In this document: positions 5,919 through 13,060 of the stretch, one piece after another | How the letters are laid out: every line of letters starts with the position of its first letter | How positions within the stretch are numbered: the stretch's first letter is position 1 | From: Phascolarctobacterium_B sp045598345 | Lineage (GTDB): Bacteria > Bacillota > Negativicutes > Acidaminococcales > Acidaminococcaceae | Assembly: GCA_045598345.1 (NCBI GenBank) | Contig: JAZLLX010000089.1 | Coordinates: forward strand, 1-26,574 | Direction: 5' to 3' | DNA length: 26,574 nucleotides | Position numbers and translations under genes: made by a program | The notes under the pieces: generated by a model | What the model was told of the DNA's origin: nothing | The model's database searches: none | What the model saw: only the letters and a program-made list of their open reading frames with translations

Positions 5919-8753
5919 ATGTCAGATGCGAAAATAATTCAAGCGGCAAAAGAATTTGCGGAATATTGGAAGGACAAAGGATATGAAAAAGGTCAGAGCC
6001 AGGCGTTTTGGCTTTCTTTGTTACGGGATGTTTTGGGTGTGGAACATCCGGAGCAGTTTATTGAATTTGAAGACCAAGTCCATCTTGACCACACCAGTTT
6101 TATAGATGGATTTATACCCTCTACCCATGTAATGATTGAGCAGAAAAGTTTGGGCAAAGACCTTAACAGTGCTATCAAGCAATCCAACGGCGTATTATTA
6201 ACACCATTTCAACAAGCGAAACATTACTCATTGGAATTGCCCTATTCCCAACGCCCACGCTACATAGTTACTTGCAATTTTGCGGAATTTTATATTTATG
6301 ATATGGAAAATCCGCAGGGCGAGCCGGAAAAGGTACTGTTAAAAGATTTGCCGAAAGAATATTACCGTCTGAAATTCCTTACCGACACAGGTGATGCCCA
6401 TATTCAAAAGGAAATGGAAATCAGTGTCAAAGCGGGTGCTTTGGTGGGGAAACTTTATGACGCTTTGATACAAAAATATTTGGAAAAACCCACCCCGTCT
6501 GCGTTGCAGACACCCCTCCCTGATGGAGGGGCTGGGACACGAAGTGATGAAGGGGGTTTGTCTGAACATCTTGCACAATCTCTCAATATTCTCTGTGTCC
6601 GTCTGGTTTTCTGTTTGTATGCCGAAGATGCGGAGGTCTTTAACCGCTTGCAGTTCCACGATTATTTGGCAAGTTTCAACAAGAAAAATGTCCGTGTGGC
6701 ATTGATAGATTTATTCAAAACCCTTAATACCAAAGTGGCAGACCGTGACCCATATATGGATGAAACTTTGGCGGCATTCCCCTATGTGAACGGGGGACTT
6801 TTTGCCGAAGAAAACATTATCATTCCCCAACTGGACGAGGGCATAGTTGACCTTTTGCTGGACGATTGCAGTGTTGGTTTTGATTGGAGCGAGATAAGCC
6901 CCACCATATTCGGTGCGGTGTTTGAAAGTACCCTTAATCCCGAAACACGGCGGAAGGGCGGGATGCACTACACCAGCATTGAGAATATTCACAAGGTTAT
7001 AGACCCCTTGTTTTTGGACGACCTCAAAGACGAGTTCGCCAAAATCAAGGAAATGCCAAACAATAAGAAACGGCAGACCGCACTTGTGGAATTTCAAAAC
7101 AAATTGGCAGGTTTGAAATTTCTTGACCCCGCCTGCGGCAGCGGTAACTTTTTGACCGAAACTTATATCTGCCTACGCAAAATAGAAAATGAGATAATCT
7201 CTTTGTTATATCAGGGGGAAATGGTCTTGGTGGCGGAAGAAAACCCCATAAAGGTCAGTATCAGCCAGTTTTACGGTATAGAGATTAACGACTTTGCCGT
7301 TACAGTCAGTATGACGGCTTTGTGGATAGCCGAAAGCCAAATGATGAAAGCGACAGAGGGCATAGTCCACATGGATTTGAACTTTTTGCCCTTGAAGACC
7401 AATGCCTATATCGTTGAGGGTAACGCCCTGCGTATGGACTGGAACAGGGTTATCCCTGCCAATGAGGTCAATTACATTATGGGCAATCCGCCGTTTGGTG
7501 GGGCAAGATTGATAGATGCCAAACAAAAAGAAGATTTGTTTTCAGTTACAGAAAATATACCTAATAATGGTAATTTGGACTATGTAACAGGTTGGTATTT
7601 TGTTGCTGCCAAATATATTCAAAATACAAATGTCCGTTGTGCTTTTGTTTCCACAAATTCAATATGTCAGGGCGACCAAGTGGCGATTTTATGGAAACCT
7701 TTAATGGAACAATATAGGGTACATATTGATTACGCTTGGCGTACTTTTAGATGGGACAGCGAAAGTACGGGAAAGGCAGCAGTACATGTGGTAATAGTTG
7801 GTTTTTCAGTTACTTCAATTTCAAAAGAAAAAATCATATTTTCCGAAAATATAATAAACAAAGTGAAAAATATAAACGGTTATCTTATTGAAGCGGACAA
7901 TATTTTTATTGAAAGCAGGATAATGCCTATTTGTACTGTTCCTGAAATTGGTATAGGTAATCAACCGATTGACGGTGGCAATTATCTTTTTACCAAAGAA
8001 GAAATGCTTGATTTTATCAAACAAGAACCTTTGTCAAAACAATATTTCAAAAGATGGTATGGGGCAGAGGAATTTATCAATAACAAAGAGCGTTTTTGTT
8101 TGTGGCTTGGTGATTGTTCGCCTGCGGAATTGAGAAAAATGCCCAAATGTATGGAGCGTGTGGAAAATGTAAGAAAGTTGCGACTGGCAAGCAAAAGAAA
8201 ATCTACATTAAAACTTGCAGATACACCAACTCATTTTCAAACAGAAAACATGCCTTTATCTACCTATATTGTGTTACCGGAAACATCATCTGAAAAACGG
8301 AAATATATTCCTATTGGATTTATGACCCCTGATATTTTATGTAGTAATGCGGTAAAACTAATGCCCAATGCCACTTTATATCATTTTGGTGTTCTTACTT
8401 CCAATGTTCACATGGCTTGGATGAGGGCGGTGGCAGGCAGATTAAAAAGTGATTATCGTTATTCCAAAGATATTGTTTATAACAATTTCCCGTGGTGTTC
8501 GCCAACGGACAAGCAAAAAGCCAAAATTGAGGAAACTGCACAGGCGATACTGGACGCAAGGGCAAAATACCCCGACAGCAGTTTGGCGGACTTGTATGAC
8601 GAACTGACAATGCCGGCGGACTTACGCAAAGCACACCAAGCCAACGACAAGGCAGTAATGGAAGCATACGGCTTTGACTACCGCACTATGACCGAAAGCG
8701 AATGTGTGGCGGAGTTAATGAAGATGTATCAGGGATTAGTGGAGGGATTATAA
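5919..8753 (+). CDS. MmeI-like single-chain restriction-modification enzyme (type IIG/IIL), 944 aa
   Basis: This DNA endonuclease/adenine methyltransferase looks like the MmeI family, in which one polypeptide methylates one strand of its site and cuts at a distance. The N-terminal nuclease motif is visible as D63-x10-E74-Q75-K76. SAM-binding motif I, FLDPACGSGNF, is at residues 401-411. Catalytic motif IV, NPPF, is at 523-526 and is typical of N6-adenine methyltransferases. The target-recognition region covers roughly 640-860 (FRWDSESTGKAAVHVVIVGF; KRWYGAEEFINNKERF) and the C-terminal helical segment ends MPADLRKAHQANDKAVMEAY. The start at 5919 has GAGG 8 nt upstream. An upstream in-frame TTG at 5835 overlaps the promoter and is rejected. 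Residues about 191-213 are encoded by an inserted palindrome. The recognition region (about 7500-8490) is visibly AT-richer than the rest, consistent with horizontal transfer. Confidence 0.9.
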   Translation: MSDAKIIQAAKEFAEYWKDKGYEKGQSQAFWLSLLRDVLGVEHPEQFIEFEDQVHLDHTSFIDGFIPSTHVMIEQKSLGKDLNSAIKQSNGVLLTPFQQAKHYSLELPYSQRPRYIVTCNFAEFYIYDMENPQGEPEKVLLKDLPKEYYRLKFLTDTGDAHIQKEMEISVKAGALVGKLYDALIQKYLEKPTPSALQTPLPDGGAGTRSDEGGLSEHLAQSLNILCVRLVFCLYAEDAEVFNRLQFHDYLASFNKKNVRVALIDLFKTLNTKVADRDPYMDETLAAFPYVNGGLFAEENIIIPQLDEGIVDLLLDDCSVGFDWSEISPTIFGAVFESTLNPETRRKGGMHYTSIENIHKVIDPLFLDDLKDEFAKIKEMPNNKKRQTALVEFQNKLAGLKFLDPACGSGNFLTETYICLRKIENEIISLLYQGEMVLVAEENPIKVSISQFYGIEINDFAVTVSMTALWIAESQMMKATEGIVHMDLNFLPLKTNAYIVEGNALRMDWNRVIPANEVNYIMGNPPFGGARLIDAKQKEDLFSVTENIPNNGNLDYVTGWYFVAAKYIQNTNVRCAFVSTNSICQGDQVAILWKPLMEQYRVHIDYAWRTFRWDSESTGKAAVHVVIVGFSVTSISKEKIIFSENIINKVKNINGYLIEADNIFIESRIMPICTVPEIGIGNQPIDGGNYLFTKEEMLDFIKQEPLSKQYFKRWYGAEEFINNKERFCLWLGDCSPAELRKMPKCMERVENVRKLRLASKRKSTLKLADTPTHFQTENMPLSTYIVLPETSSEKRKYIPIGFMTPDILCSNAVKLMPNATLYHFGVLTSNVHMAWMRAVAGRLKSDYRYSKDIVYNNFPWCSPTDKQKAKIEETAQAILDARAKYPDSSLADLYDELTMPADLRKAHQANDKAVMEAYGFDYRTMTESECVAELMKMYQGLVEGL
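6489..6557 (+). repeat. Palindromic repeat inserted in frame inside the MmeI-like gene
   Basis: CCCCTCC (6513-6519) and GGAGGGG (6525-6531) form a perfect hairpin, followed by GCTGGGACACGAAGTGATG and then AAGGGGG. It translates as a Pro/Gly-rich linker (TPLPDGGAGTRSDEGG) unlike the surrounding protein. A similar CCTCCC...GGGGAGGGGTTTGTT hairpin lies in the leader of the same gene (5879-5902), suggesting a dispersed palindrome family. Confidence 0.6.
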
Positions 8754-8783
8754 TTAAGAATTATGAATGCAGAATTAAGAATG
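8754..8783. repeat. Short filler block of AATTAAGAATTATGAATGC-type repeats
   Basis: The words AATTAAGAATTATGAATGC and AGAATTAAGAATGATG form an imperfect tandem array. It lies between the stop of the restriction-modification gene and the left end of the next element. Confidence 0.5.
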
Positions 8784-9072
8784 ATGGTAAGATGTTCCTG
8801 TGATTATATTTTGGGTTTCGGGTGTGCGGGGTTATGCGAACCCTCGTCCGCCCATAAAGGGGCGGGGGACCGACACAGTTTTTAAGGTCGGTGGTGGGGT
8901 GAGCAATTACGCTGGGGCTAATGAAAAGATAAAAGCTTAAAGCTTAAAGTTTATGAATGCTTCGCATAATGCAAAAACTCCCACCGCAAGCGGTCCCCCC
9001 TCTTTAAGAAAGAGGGAAAGAAGTTCGTATTAAGCGGACTTTTTTATTTTAATCATAGGAACTTTTTACCAT
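8784..9072 (+). mobile_element. MITE-like element with core B and both ends
   Basis: The left end is at 8784-8808 and the inverted right end at 9050-9072 (TAATCATAGGAAC, then TTTTTACCAT). Core B (about 8809-8912) contains the stems CCGCCC (8848-8853) with GGGCGG (8860-8865), and ACCGAC (8869-8874) with GTCGGT (8887-8892). Flanking ACCC/GGGT segments can close a three-way junction. A filler block of AAAGCTTAAAGCTTAAAG repeats follows. The right-end hairpin GTTCGT-attaa-GCGGAC with TTTTTTATTTTAATC then precedes the terminal repeat. No protein is encoded. Confidence 0.75.
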
Positions 9073-9110
9073 AGTTTTAAGATTTAAGTTTTTAACTTTT
9101 AACTGATTTG

Positions 9111-9416
9111 ATGTTCCTGTGATTATAGCAGAAGGTTGGCAGGGGTTGTAGGGGGACGGGTTCTTGCCGCAGGCAAGGTTCCGCACCCGAGCAAAGCAAC
9201 GCTTTGTACAATGTTGGCAGACAATGACAAAGTTTTCTGCCTAATCCGCACCCCCAGTCGCCTTTCTGTGTTCCTTTAGGCGCCAGCCCCCGCAAAGGCG
9301 GGGGCTTCTCATGTTCCTGTAATTTATCGGGATAAAGGAAACAGGAATCAGGAAAGAGGGAAAATCAGTTCGCATCAAGCGGACTTTTTTATTCTAATCA
9401 AAGGAACGTATTACCA
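9111..9416 (+). mobile_element. MITE-like element with core A and both ends
   Basis: The left end is shortened to ATGTTCCTGTGATTATA (9111-9127). The inverted right end is at 9394-9416. Core A repeats the CTTGCC-gca-GGCAAG hairpin and GCAAAGC-aac-GCTTTGT, where the loop differs from the copy at 5353 and the stem is kept by a G-U pair. It extends into a GC hairpin AGCCCCCGC-aaag-GCGGGGGCT (9285-9306). After it come a degenerate inner end (9311-9326), filler, and the hairpin GTTCGC-atcaa-GCGGAC plus T-tract. Confidence 0.75.
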
Positions 9417-9457
9417 TTAATTTCTAACTTCTAACTTACAACTTCTAATTTCTATTT

Positions 9458-9562
9458 GTTTTCTGCCTAATCCGCACCCCCAGTCGCCTTTCTGTGTTCC
9501 TTTAGGCGCCAGCCCCCGCAAAGGCGGGGGCTATTTTTCTGATTAAAGGAACATAATACCAT
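9458..9562 (+). repeat. Truncated core A copy with inverted right end
   Basis: Bases 9458-9532 are an exact 75-bp direct duplicate of 9232-9306, covering the end of core A and the AGCCCCCGC/GCGGGGGCT hairpin. They are followed by ATTTTTCT and an inverted terminal repeat GATTAAAGGAACATAATACC at 9541-9560, then AT. The left end is absent; the block instead begins in CTAACTTCTAACTTACAAC filler (9417-9457). Confidence 0.7.
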
Positions 9563-9594
9563 AATTACTCATTACTAATTACTCATTAAAAAAA

Positions 9595-9625
9595 AACCAG
9601 CCGGCAGAGCCGACTGGTTTTTTTT
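9595..9625 (-). terminator. Intrinsic (probably bidirectional) terminator for the NSS transporter pair
   Basis: The inverted repeat AACCAGCCGGC / GCCGACTGGTT has one mismatch and a 3-nt loop. It is flanked by an A-run on its left and a T-run on its right. Read on the minus strand it is a hairpin plus U-tract starting about 10 nt after the stop codon of the transporter gene ending at 9634. Confidence 0.9.
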
Positions 9626-9633
9626 GTTCAGTT

Positions 9634-11004
9634 TCACTTAAAGAATATTGAGATATATCCTTGAATGTAGATTGCCAAAATTCCTAATGGTAAGATGTAT
9701 GTTAAATAAAAGCGGGTGTTTTCGGGAAGGCGTAATCCTTTGCCTTCGTTGGCTTCTTTAATAAAATTCTCCCATCCCCAGCCGCTTTTTCTGGTACAGA
9801 AAAGAATGAAGAGCAATGAGCCCAAGGGTAATACATTGTTGGAAACAATGAAATCTTCCAAGTCCAAAACGCAGGAGCCGGGGCCGAAGGGCTGGAAACC
9901 GCTCCAAATGTTGAAACCGAAAATGCAGGGCAAGGAGAAAACCATTAGCAGGGGCGCCAAAATTTTGATGGCCTGCTTCCGTTCCATATTAAAAATATCA
10001 ATAGTGGAAGCCACAATGCCTTCAAAGACCGTAATAACCGTGCTGAGGGCGGCAAAGAACATAAAGAGGAAAAAGAGTGAACCCCAGAACTGTCCTCCGC
10101 TCATGGCGGCAAAAATGTTGGGCAGGGTAATGAAGAGCAATACAGGACCTGCCGCAGGGTCAACACCAAAGGAACTGCAGGCGGGGAAAATGATTAGTCC
10201 TGCCATAATAGCAATGAAGGTGTCAAGCAAAATTACCCAAATTGCTTCGTTGGCAAGGGATTGTTTTCTGTCAATATAAGCACCAAACACCATAAGGGAA
10301 CCTTGACCTACGCTTAAAGTAAATACTGCTTGCCCCATAGCGGCAAAAATTACTTCACCGGGGTTGCCGCCGAATAGTTTGCAAAAGTCAGGCATAAGGT
10401 AATATTCCAGACCTGCGGCGGCATTGGGCAATAAGCAGGAACGGATAGCAAGGGCGACAATCAGGATAAAGAGGACTATCATCATGGGTTTGGTAATGCG
10501 TTCCACACCTCTTTGAATCCCCAAATAGCAGGTGCCGAAACCGATGGAAGTGACCAGTATCATGCAAATGATTTGTACCGTGGGGTCGCTTACCATATTG
10601 CCAAAGCCCGCACTGATTTGCTCCGGGGTAAGGTTCATAAAATCACCCCTGAGCATTTTGTAGAGGTAATTCAAAATCCAACCGGAGATATTGGCATAGA
10701 AAGCCATGAGAATGACGGTGCCGGCATAGGCGATATACTTGAACCAATGCCATTTGGTGTTTGGCTTTTGCAAAACATCCAAGGATTTACCGATACTGTA
10801 GGCGCTGGCACGGCCAATGCTGAATTCCGCAATGACGATCGGGAGCCCCAAAGCCAACAAAAAGAATAAATAAATCAGTACAAAGGCGGCACCGCCGTAT
10901 TTCCCCGTAATATAGGGAAAGCGCCAGACGTTTCCCAAACCGATTGCACATCCGGCGCTTAACAGTATAAATCCAAGTCGTGAAGATAAATTTTCCCTAT
11001 GCAT
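9634..11004 (-). CDS. Sodium-dependent neurotransmitter-symporter (NSS/SNF) family transporter, paralog 1
   Basis: This 456-aa integral membrane protein belongs to the NSS family (LeuT/MhsT type), which imports amino acids with Na+. The N-terminal segment GCAIGLGNVWRFPYITGKYG is the classic TM1 signature, with the unwound NVWRFP region that binds substrate and sodium. The length matches the short bacterial forms (about 450 aa, usually 11-12 TM helices). The ATG at 11004 is chosen because AGGTGA lies just upstream and it gives the same length as the neighbouring paralog. A GTG five codons earlier overlaps the upstream gene's stop (GTGA) but has no ribosome binding site. The two genes form one minus-strand operon ending at the terminator. 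Substrate cannot be read from sequence. Confidence 0.92.
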   Translation of the reverse strand: MHRENLSSRLGFILLSAGCAIGLGNVWRFPYITGKYGGAAFVLIYLFFLLALGLPIVIAEFSIGRASAYSIGKSLDVLQKPNTKWHWFKYIAYAGTVILMAFYANISGWILNYLYKMLRGDFMNLTPEQISAGFGNMVSDPTVQIICMILVTSIGFGTCYLGIQRGVERITKPMMIVLFILIVALAIRSCLLPNAAAGLEYYLMPDFCKLFGGNPGEVIFAAMGQAVFTLSVGQGSLMVFGAYIDRKQSLANEAIWVILLDTFIAIMAGLIIFPACSSFGVDPAAGPVLLFITLPNIFAAMSGGQFWGSLFFLFMFFAALSTVITVFEGIVASTIDIFNMERKQAIKILAPLLMVFSLPCIFGFNIWSGFQPFGPGSCVLDLEDFIVSNNVLPLGSLLFILFCTRKSGWGWENFIKEANEGKGLRLPENTRFYLTYILPLGILAIYIQGYISIFFK

Positions 11005-11015
11005 AGTGTCACCTG

Positions 11016-12386
11016 TCACTTAAAAAAGATGGATATGTAGCCCTGAATATAAATGGCCAAAATCAGAAGTGGCAACACATAGGTCAGGTATGCCTTCGCC
11101 CCTTCGGGGAAAAGCAGGCCTTTGCCGTCATTGGCTTCCTTAATGAAATTATCCCAACCCCAACCTTTCTTCTGAGTGCAGAAGAGCAAATAGAGCAAGG
11201 AACCCAAAGGAAGAATATTATTGGAAACAACAAAGTCCTCCAAGTCCAGTACGCAGGAACCTTTGCCCATGGGCTGGAAACCGCTCCAAATGTTGAAACC
11301 GAAAACACAGGGGAGGGAAAGCACGATCAAAAGGGGAAGCAGCACCTGAATCGCCTTCTTCCTGGTTGTGCCAAACATATCAATACAAATGGCAATGATG
11401 TTTTCAAATACTGCCACAATAGTGCTGAGGGCGGCAAAAAGCATAAAAAGGAAGAATAACGCCCCCCAGAACTGACCGTTCCCCATAGCCGTAAATACGT
11501 TGGGCAGGGTGATAAAGAGCAGTACGGGACCCGCTGCCTGGTTAACGCCGAAAGCGGAGCAGGCGGGGAAAATAATCAGGCCGGCCATTAAAGCAATGAA
11601 AGTATCAAGCACGATAACCCAGATTGCTTCGCCGGTCAAGGAACGGTCCTTGCCGATGTAGGAACCGAAAATTGCCAAGGCGCCAACACCCAAACTCAAG
11701 GTAAAGAAGGCCTGACCCATGGCGGCGAAAATAACTTCGCCAATACCTGCTTTGAACAGGCGGTCAAAATCCGGCAGCAGATAGTAACGCAATCCTTCCA
11801 CCGCACCGTCAAGGGTGCAGGAACGCATTGCCAAAGCGAAAATCAAAAAGAAAAGACAGAGCATCATTGGTTTGGTAACCCGTTCAACACCTTTTTGTAC
11901 GCCAAAATAGCAAATGCCGAAACCGATTACAGTCATCAGCACCATATAAATGATTTGCGTGGTGGGGTCGCTGACCATGCCACCGAAAGCCGCACCGATT
12001 TGGTCGGGGGTCAGACCTGTGAAATCACCCTTCAGCATTTTTACAAAATAATTGCAAATCCAACCGGATACGGTGGTGTAGAACATCATTAAAGTGGTGC
12101 AGCCGATGAGGGCGGCCCATTTATAATGATGCCAGGAAGTTCCCTGAGGTTCCAAAACATCCATTGACTGGCCGGCGGATTTTTGAGAAGCACGTCCTAC
12201 GGAGAACTCCATAACCATAATCGGCAAACCCATGAGCACCAGAAATGCCAAGTATATCAGAACAAACGCTGCACCACCGTAAGCACCGGTGATGAACGGA
12301 AATCGCCATACATTCCCCAAGCCGATTGCACATCCGGCGCTTAACAAAATGAAACCAAGACGGGAAGATAAACTTTCTCTATCCAA
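11016..12386 (-). CDS. Sodium-dependent (NSS/SNF) family transporter, paralog 2
   Basis: This 456-aa protein is a clear tandem paralog of the downstream transporter. It shares SSRLGFILLSAGCAIGLGNV at the N-terminus, the conserved NIWSGFQPFGPGSCVLDLED-like region, and a near-identical IYIQGYISIFFK C-terminus. It is expected to import amino acids with Na+. Translation starts at a TTG (12386-12384) supported by AGGAGG 8 nt upstream; no ATG fits. Its stop overlaps by 4 nt a GTG that precedes the next gene, so the pair is probably cotranscribed. The duplication could reflect different substrate ranges, which sequence alone does not settle. Confidence 0.92.
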   Translation of the reverse strand: MDRESLSSRLGFILLSAGCAIGLGNVWRFPFITGAYGGAAFVLIYLAFLVLMGLPIMVMEFSVGRASQKSAGQSMDVLEPQGTSWHHYKWAALIGCTTLMMFYTTVSGWICNYFVKMLKGDFTGLTPDQIGAAFGGMVSDPTTQIIYMVLMTVIGFGICYFGVQKGVERVTKPMMLCLFFLIFALAMRSCTLDGAVEGLRYYLLPDFDRLFKAGIGEVIFAAMGQAFFTLSLGVGALAIFGSYIGKDRSLTGEAIWVIVLDTFIALMAGLIIFPACSAFGVNQAAGPVLLFITLPNVFTAMGNGQFWGALFFLFMLFAALSTIVAVFENIIAICIDMFGTTRKKAIQVLLPLLIVLSLPCVFGFNIWSGFQPMGKGSCVLDLEDFVVSNNILPLGSLLYLLFCTQKKGWGWDNFIKEANDGKGLLFPEGAKAYLTYVLPLLILAIYIQGYISIFFK

Positions 12387-12409
12387 GATATGTACCTCCT
12401 TTCTTTAAA

Positions 12410-12415
12410 ATTATA
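12410..12415 (-). promoter_or_regulatory. Candidate -10 box of the NSS transporter operon
   Basis: On the minus strand TATAAT (12415-12410) lies about 25 nt upstream of the TTG start, preceded by TTG. The expected -35 position holds only a T-rich weak match. It diverges from the + strand promoter at 12496-12524. Confidence 0.5.
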
Positions 12416-12495
12416 CAACAAATCTTAGATAGCGAAAATGTTACTACATTTGCGGATTTTATGCAAGAGATTTTTTAAGAGATTAAAAATTTCTC

Positions 12496-12524
12496 TTTAC
12501 AAATTTTGGAAAATGTAATAAAAT
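12496..12524 (+). promoter_or_regulatory. Sigma-A-type promoter of the poly-cysteine leader / cysteine transporter unit
   Basis: TTTACA (12496-12501) and TAAAAT (12519-12524) each match consensus at 5 of 6 positions and are spaced by exactly 17 bp. Transcription would start near 12531, about 8 nt before the leader ORF's ribosome binding site. The promoter is divergent from the NSS operon promoter. Confidence 0.75.
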
Positions 12525-12553
12525 AACAAATGTTTTGAAAGGAAAGAGAAAGA

Positions 12554-12634
12554 TTGTTTATTAGCGTCAGTGCACAAGTTAATTGCTGTTGTTGTGAAGC
12601 ATCCTGCTGTGATGCTTGTTTTGCGTGCAATTAA
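12554..12634 (+). CDS. Poly-cysteine leader peptide, 26 aa
   Basis: This tiny ORF starts at TTG (12554) with AAGGA (12539-12543) 10 nt upstream and ends at TAA (12632-12634). After ten ordinary residues the peptide reads CCCCEASCCDACFAC, then N-stop: eight cysteine codons (TGC/TGT) among the last 16. It lies between a good promoter and an intrinsic terminator, ahead of a cysteine-type ABC transporter operon. This is the architecture of an amino-acid attenuator, where ribosome stalling on scarce Cys-tRNA would prevent terminator formation. Poly-cysteine leader ORFs acting this way are known from mycobacteria. The ORF RNA can also fold: TTAATTGC (12579-12586) with GCAATTAA (12627-12634), and AAGCATC (12597-12603) with GATGCTT (12611-12617). 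The role is inferred. A structured small RNA whose Cys codons are accidental is the alternative. Confidence 0.7.
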   Translation: MFISVSAQVNCCCCEASCCDACFACN

Positions 12635-12650
12635 TGTGTTCTGACCATAG
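12566..12650 (+). promoter_or_regulatory. Structured leader RNA (alternative folds of the cysteine attenuator)
   Basis: Nested complementary segments form a long rod. GTCAG (12566-12570) pairs with CTGAC (12641-12645), CACA (12573-12576) with TGTG (12635-12638), TTAATTGC with GCAATTAA, and an inner AAGCATC/GATGCTT hairpin closes it. Immediately after, CCATAG (12645-12650) is complementary to CTATGG (12691-12696), which includes the loop and part of the stem of the terminator. That pairing could act as an antiterminator if a stalled ribosome covers the GTCAG side and frees this region. No folding program was run. Confidence 0.5.
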
Positions 12651-12684
12651 TTTAAGATAATCTGTTTTTCTTTAGGGAAATCAT

Positions 12685-12710
12685 ATCGGGCTATGGGCCC
12701 GATTTTTTTT
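12685..12710 (+). terminator. Intrinsic terminator / attenuator ahead of the cysteine transporter operon
   Basis: ATCGGGC (12685-12691) pairs perfectly with GCCCGAT (12697-12703) around a 5-nt loop and runs into eight T residues. It lies 50 nt after the leader ORF's stop and has no other gene to terminate, so it most likely acts as the attenuator of the downstream operon. Confidence 0.85.
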
Positions 12711-12713
12711 ATC

Positions 12714-12752
12714 CTTGGTAAGTTAAAAGTTGTAAGTTAAAAGTTAAAAACT
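12714..12752. repeat. Filler block of AAGTTAAAAGTTGTAAGTTA-type repeats
   Basis: Imperfect tandem copies of AAGTTAAA/AAGTTGT lie between the terminator and the left end of the next element. They resemble the blocks at 5431-5460 and 26150-26180. Confidence 0.5.
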
Positions 12753-13007
12753 ATGTTAGGATGTTCCTGTGATTATATTTTGGATTTCGGGTGTGCGTGG
12801 TTATGCGAACCCTCGTCCGCCCATAAAGGGGCGGGGGACCGACACAGTTTTTAAGGTCGGTGGTGGGGTGAGCAATTACGCTGTCGCTAATGAAAAGATA
12901 AAAACTTAAAACTTAAAGTTATGGTAGGATGTTCCTGTGATTATAGATAGGGATTAGGAATTAGAGGTTAGGGATTAGGGATGGCAAAAAGTTCCTGTGA
13001 TTAAAAA
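12753..13007 (+). repeat. Core B element with three same-direction left ends, between attenuator and transporter
   Basis: The left end at 12753-12777 is followed by core B (to about 12882), with the same ACCGAC/GTCGGT and CCGCCC/GGGCGG stems as the copy at 8784. An AAAACTTAAAACTTAAAG filler comes next, then a second left end at 12921-12945, a GGGATTAGGAATTAGAGG filler, and a third degenerate end at 12981-13006. No right end is present. The block separates the leader terminator from the first permease gene by about 350 bp in total. Confidence 0.7.
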
Positions 13008-13060
13008 TCGTTATGCGTTGCGAGTTACCAATTACGCACTATATTGATTGTGAGTTTGTT

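Noticed and set aside
9092..9295. Minus-strand ORF of 67 codons in the repeat array
   Set aside because: It is entirely within core A sequence. Its apparent coding potential comes from GC-rich hairpins, and equivalent ORFs are not kept in other core A copies.
12551..12710. 6S RNA, T-box or a metabolite riboswitch instead of a leader peptide
   Set aside because: No T-box consensus (AGGGTGG-type), no known riboswitch core, and the rod is short for 6S RNA. The promoter, ribosome binding site, poly-Cys ORF, terminator and cysteine-type operon fit attenuation better. The small-RNA option is kept as an alternative.
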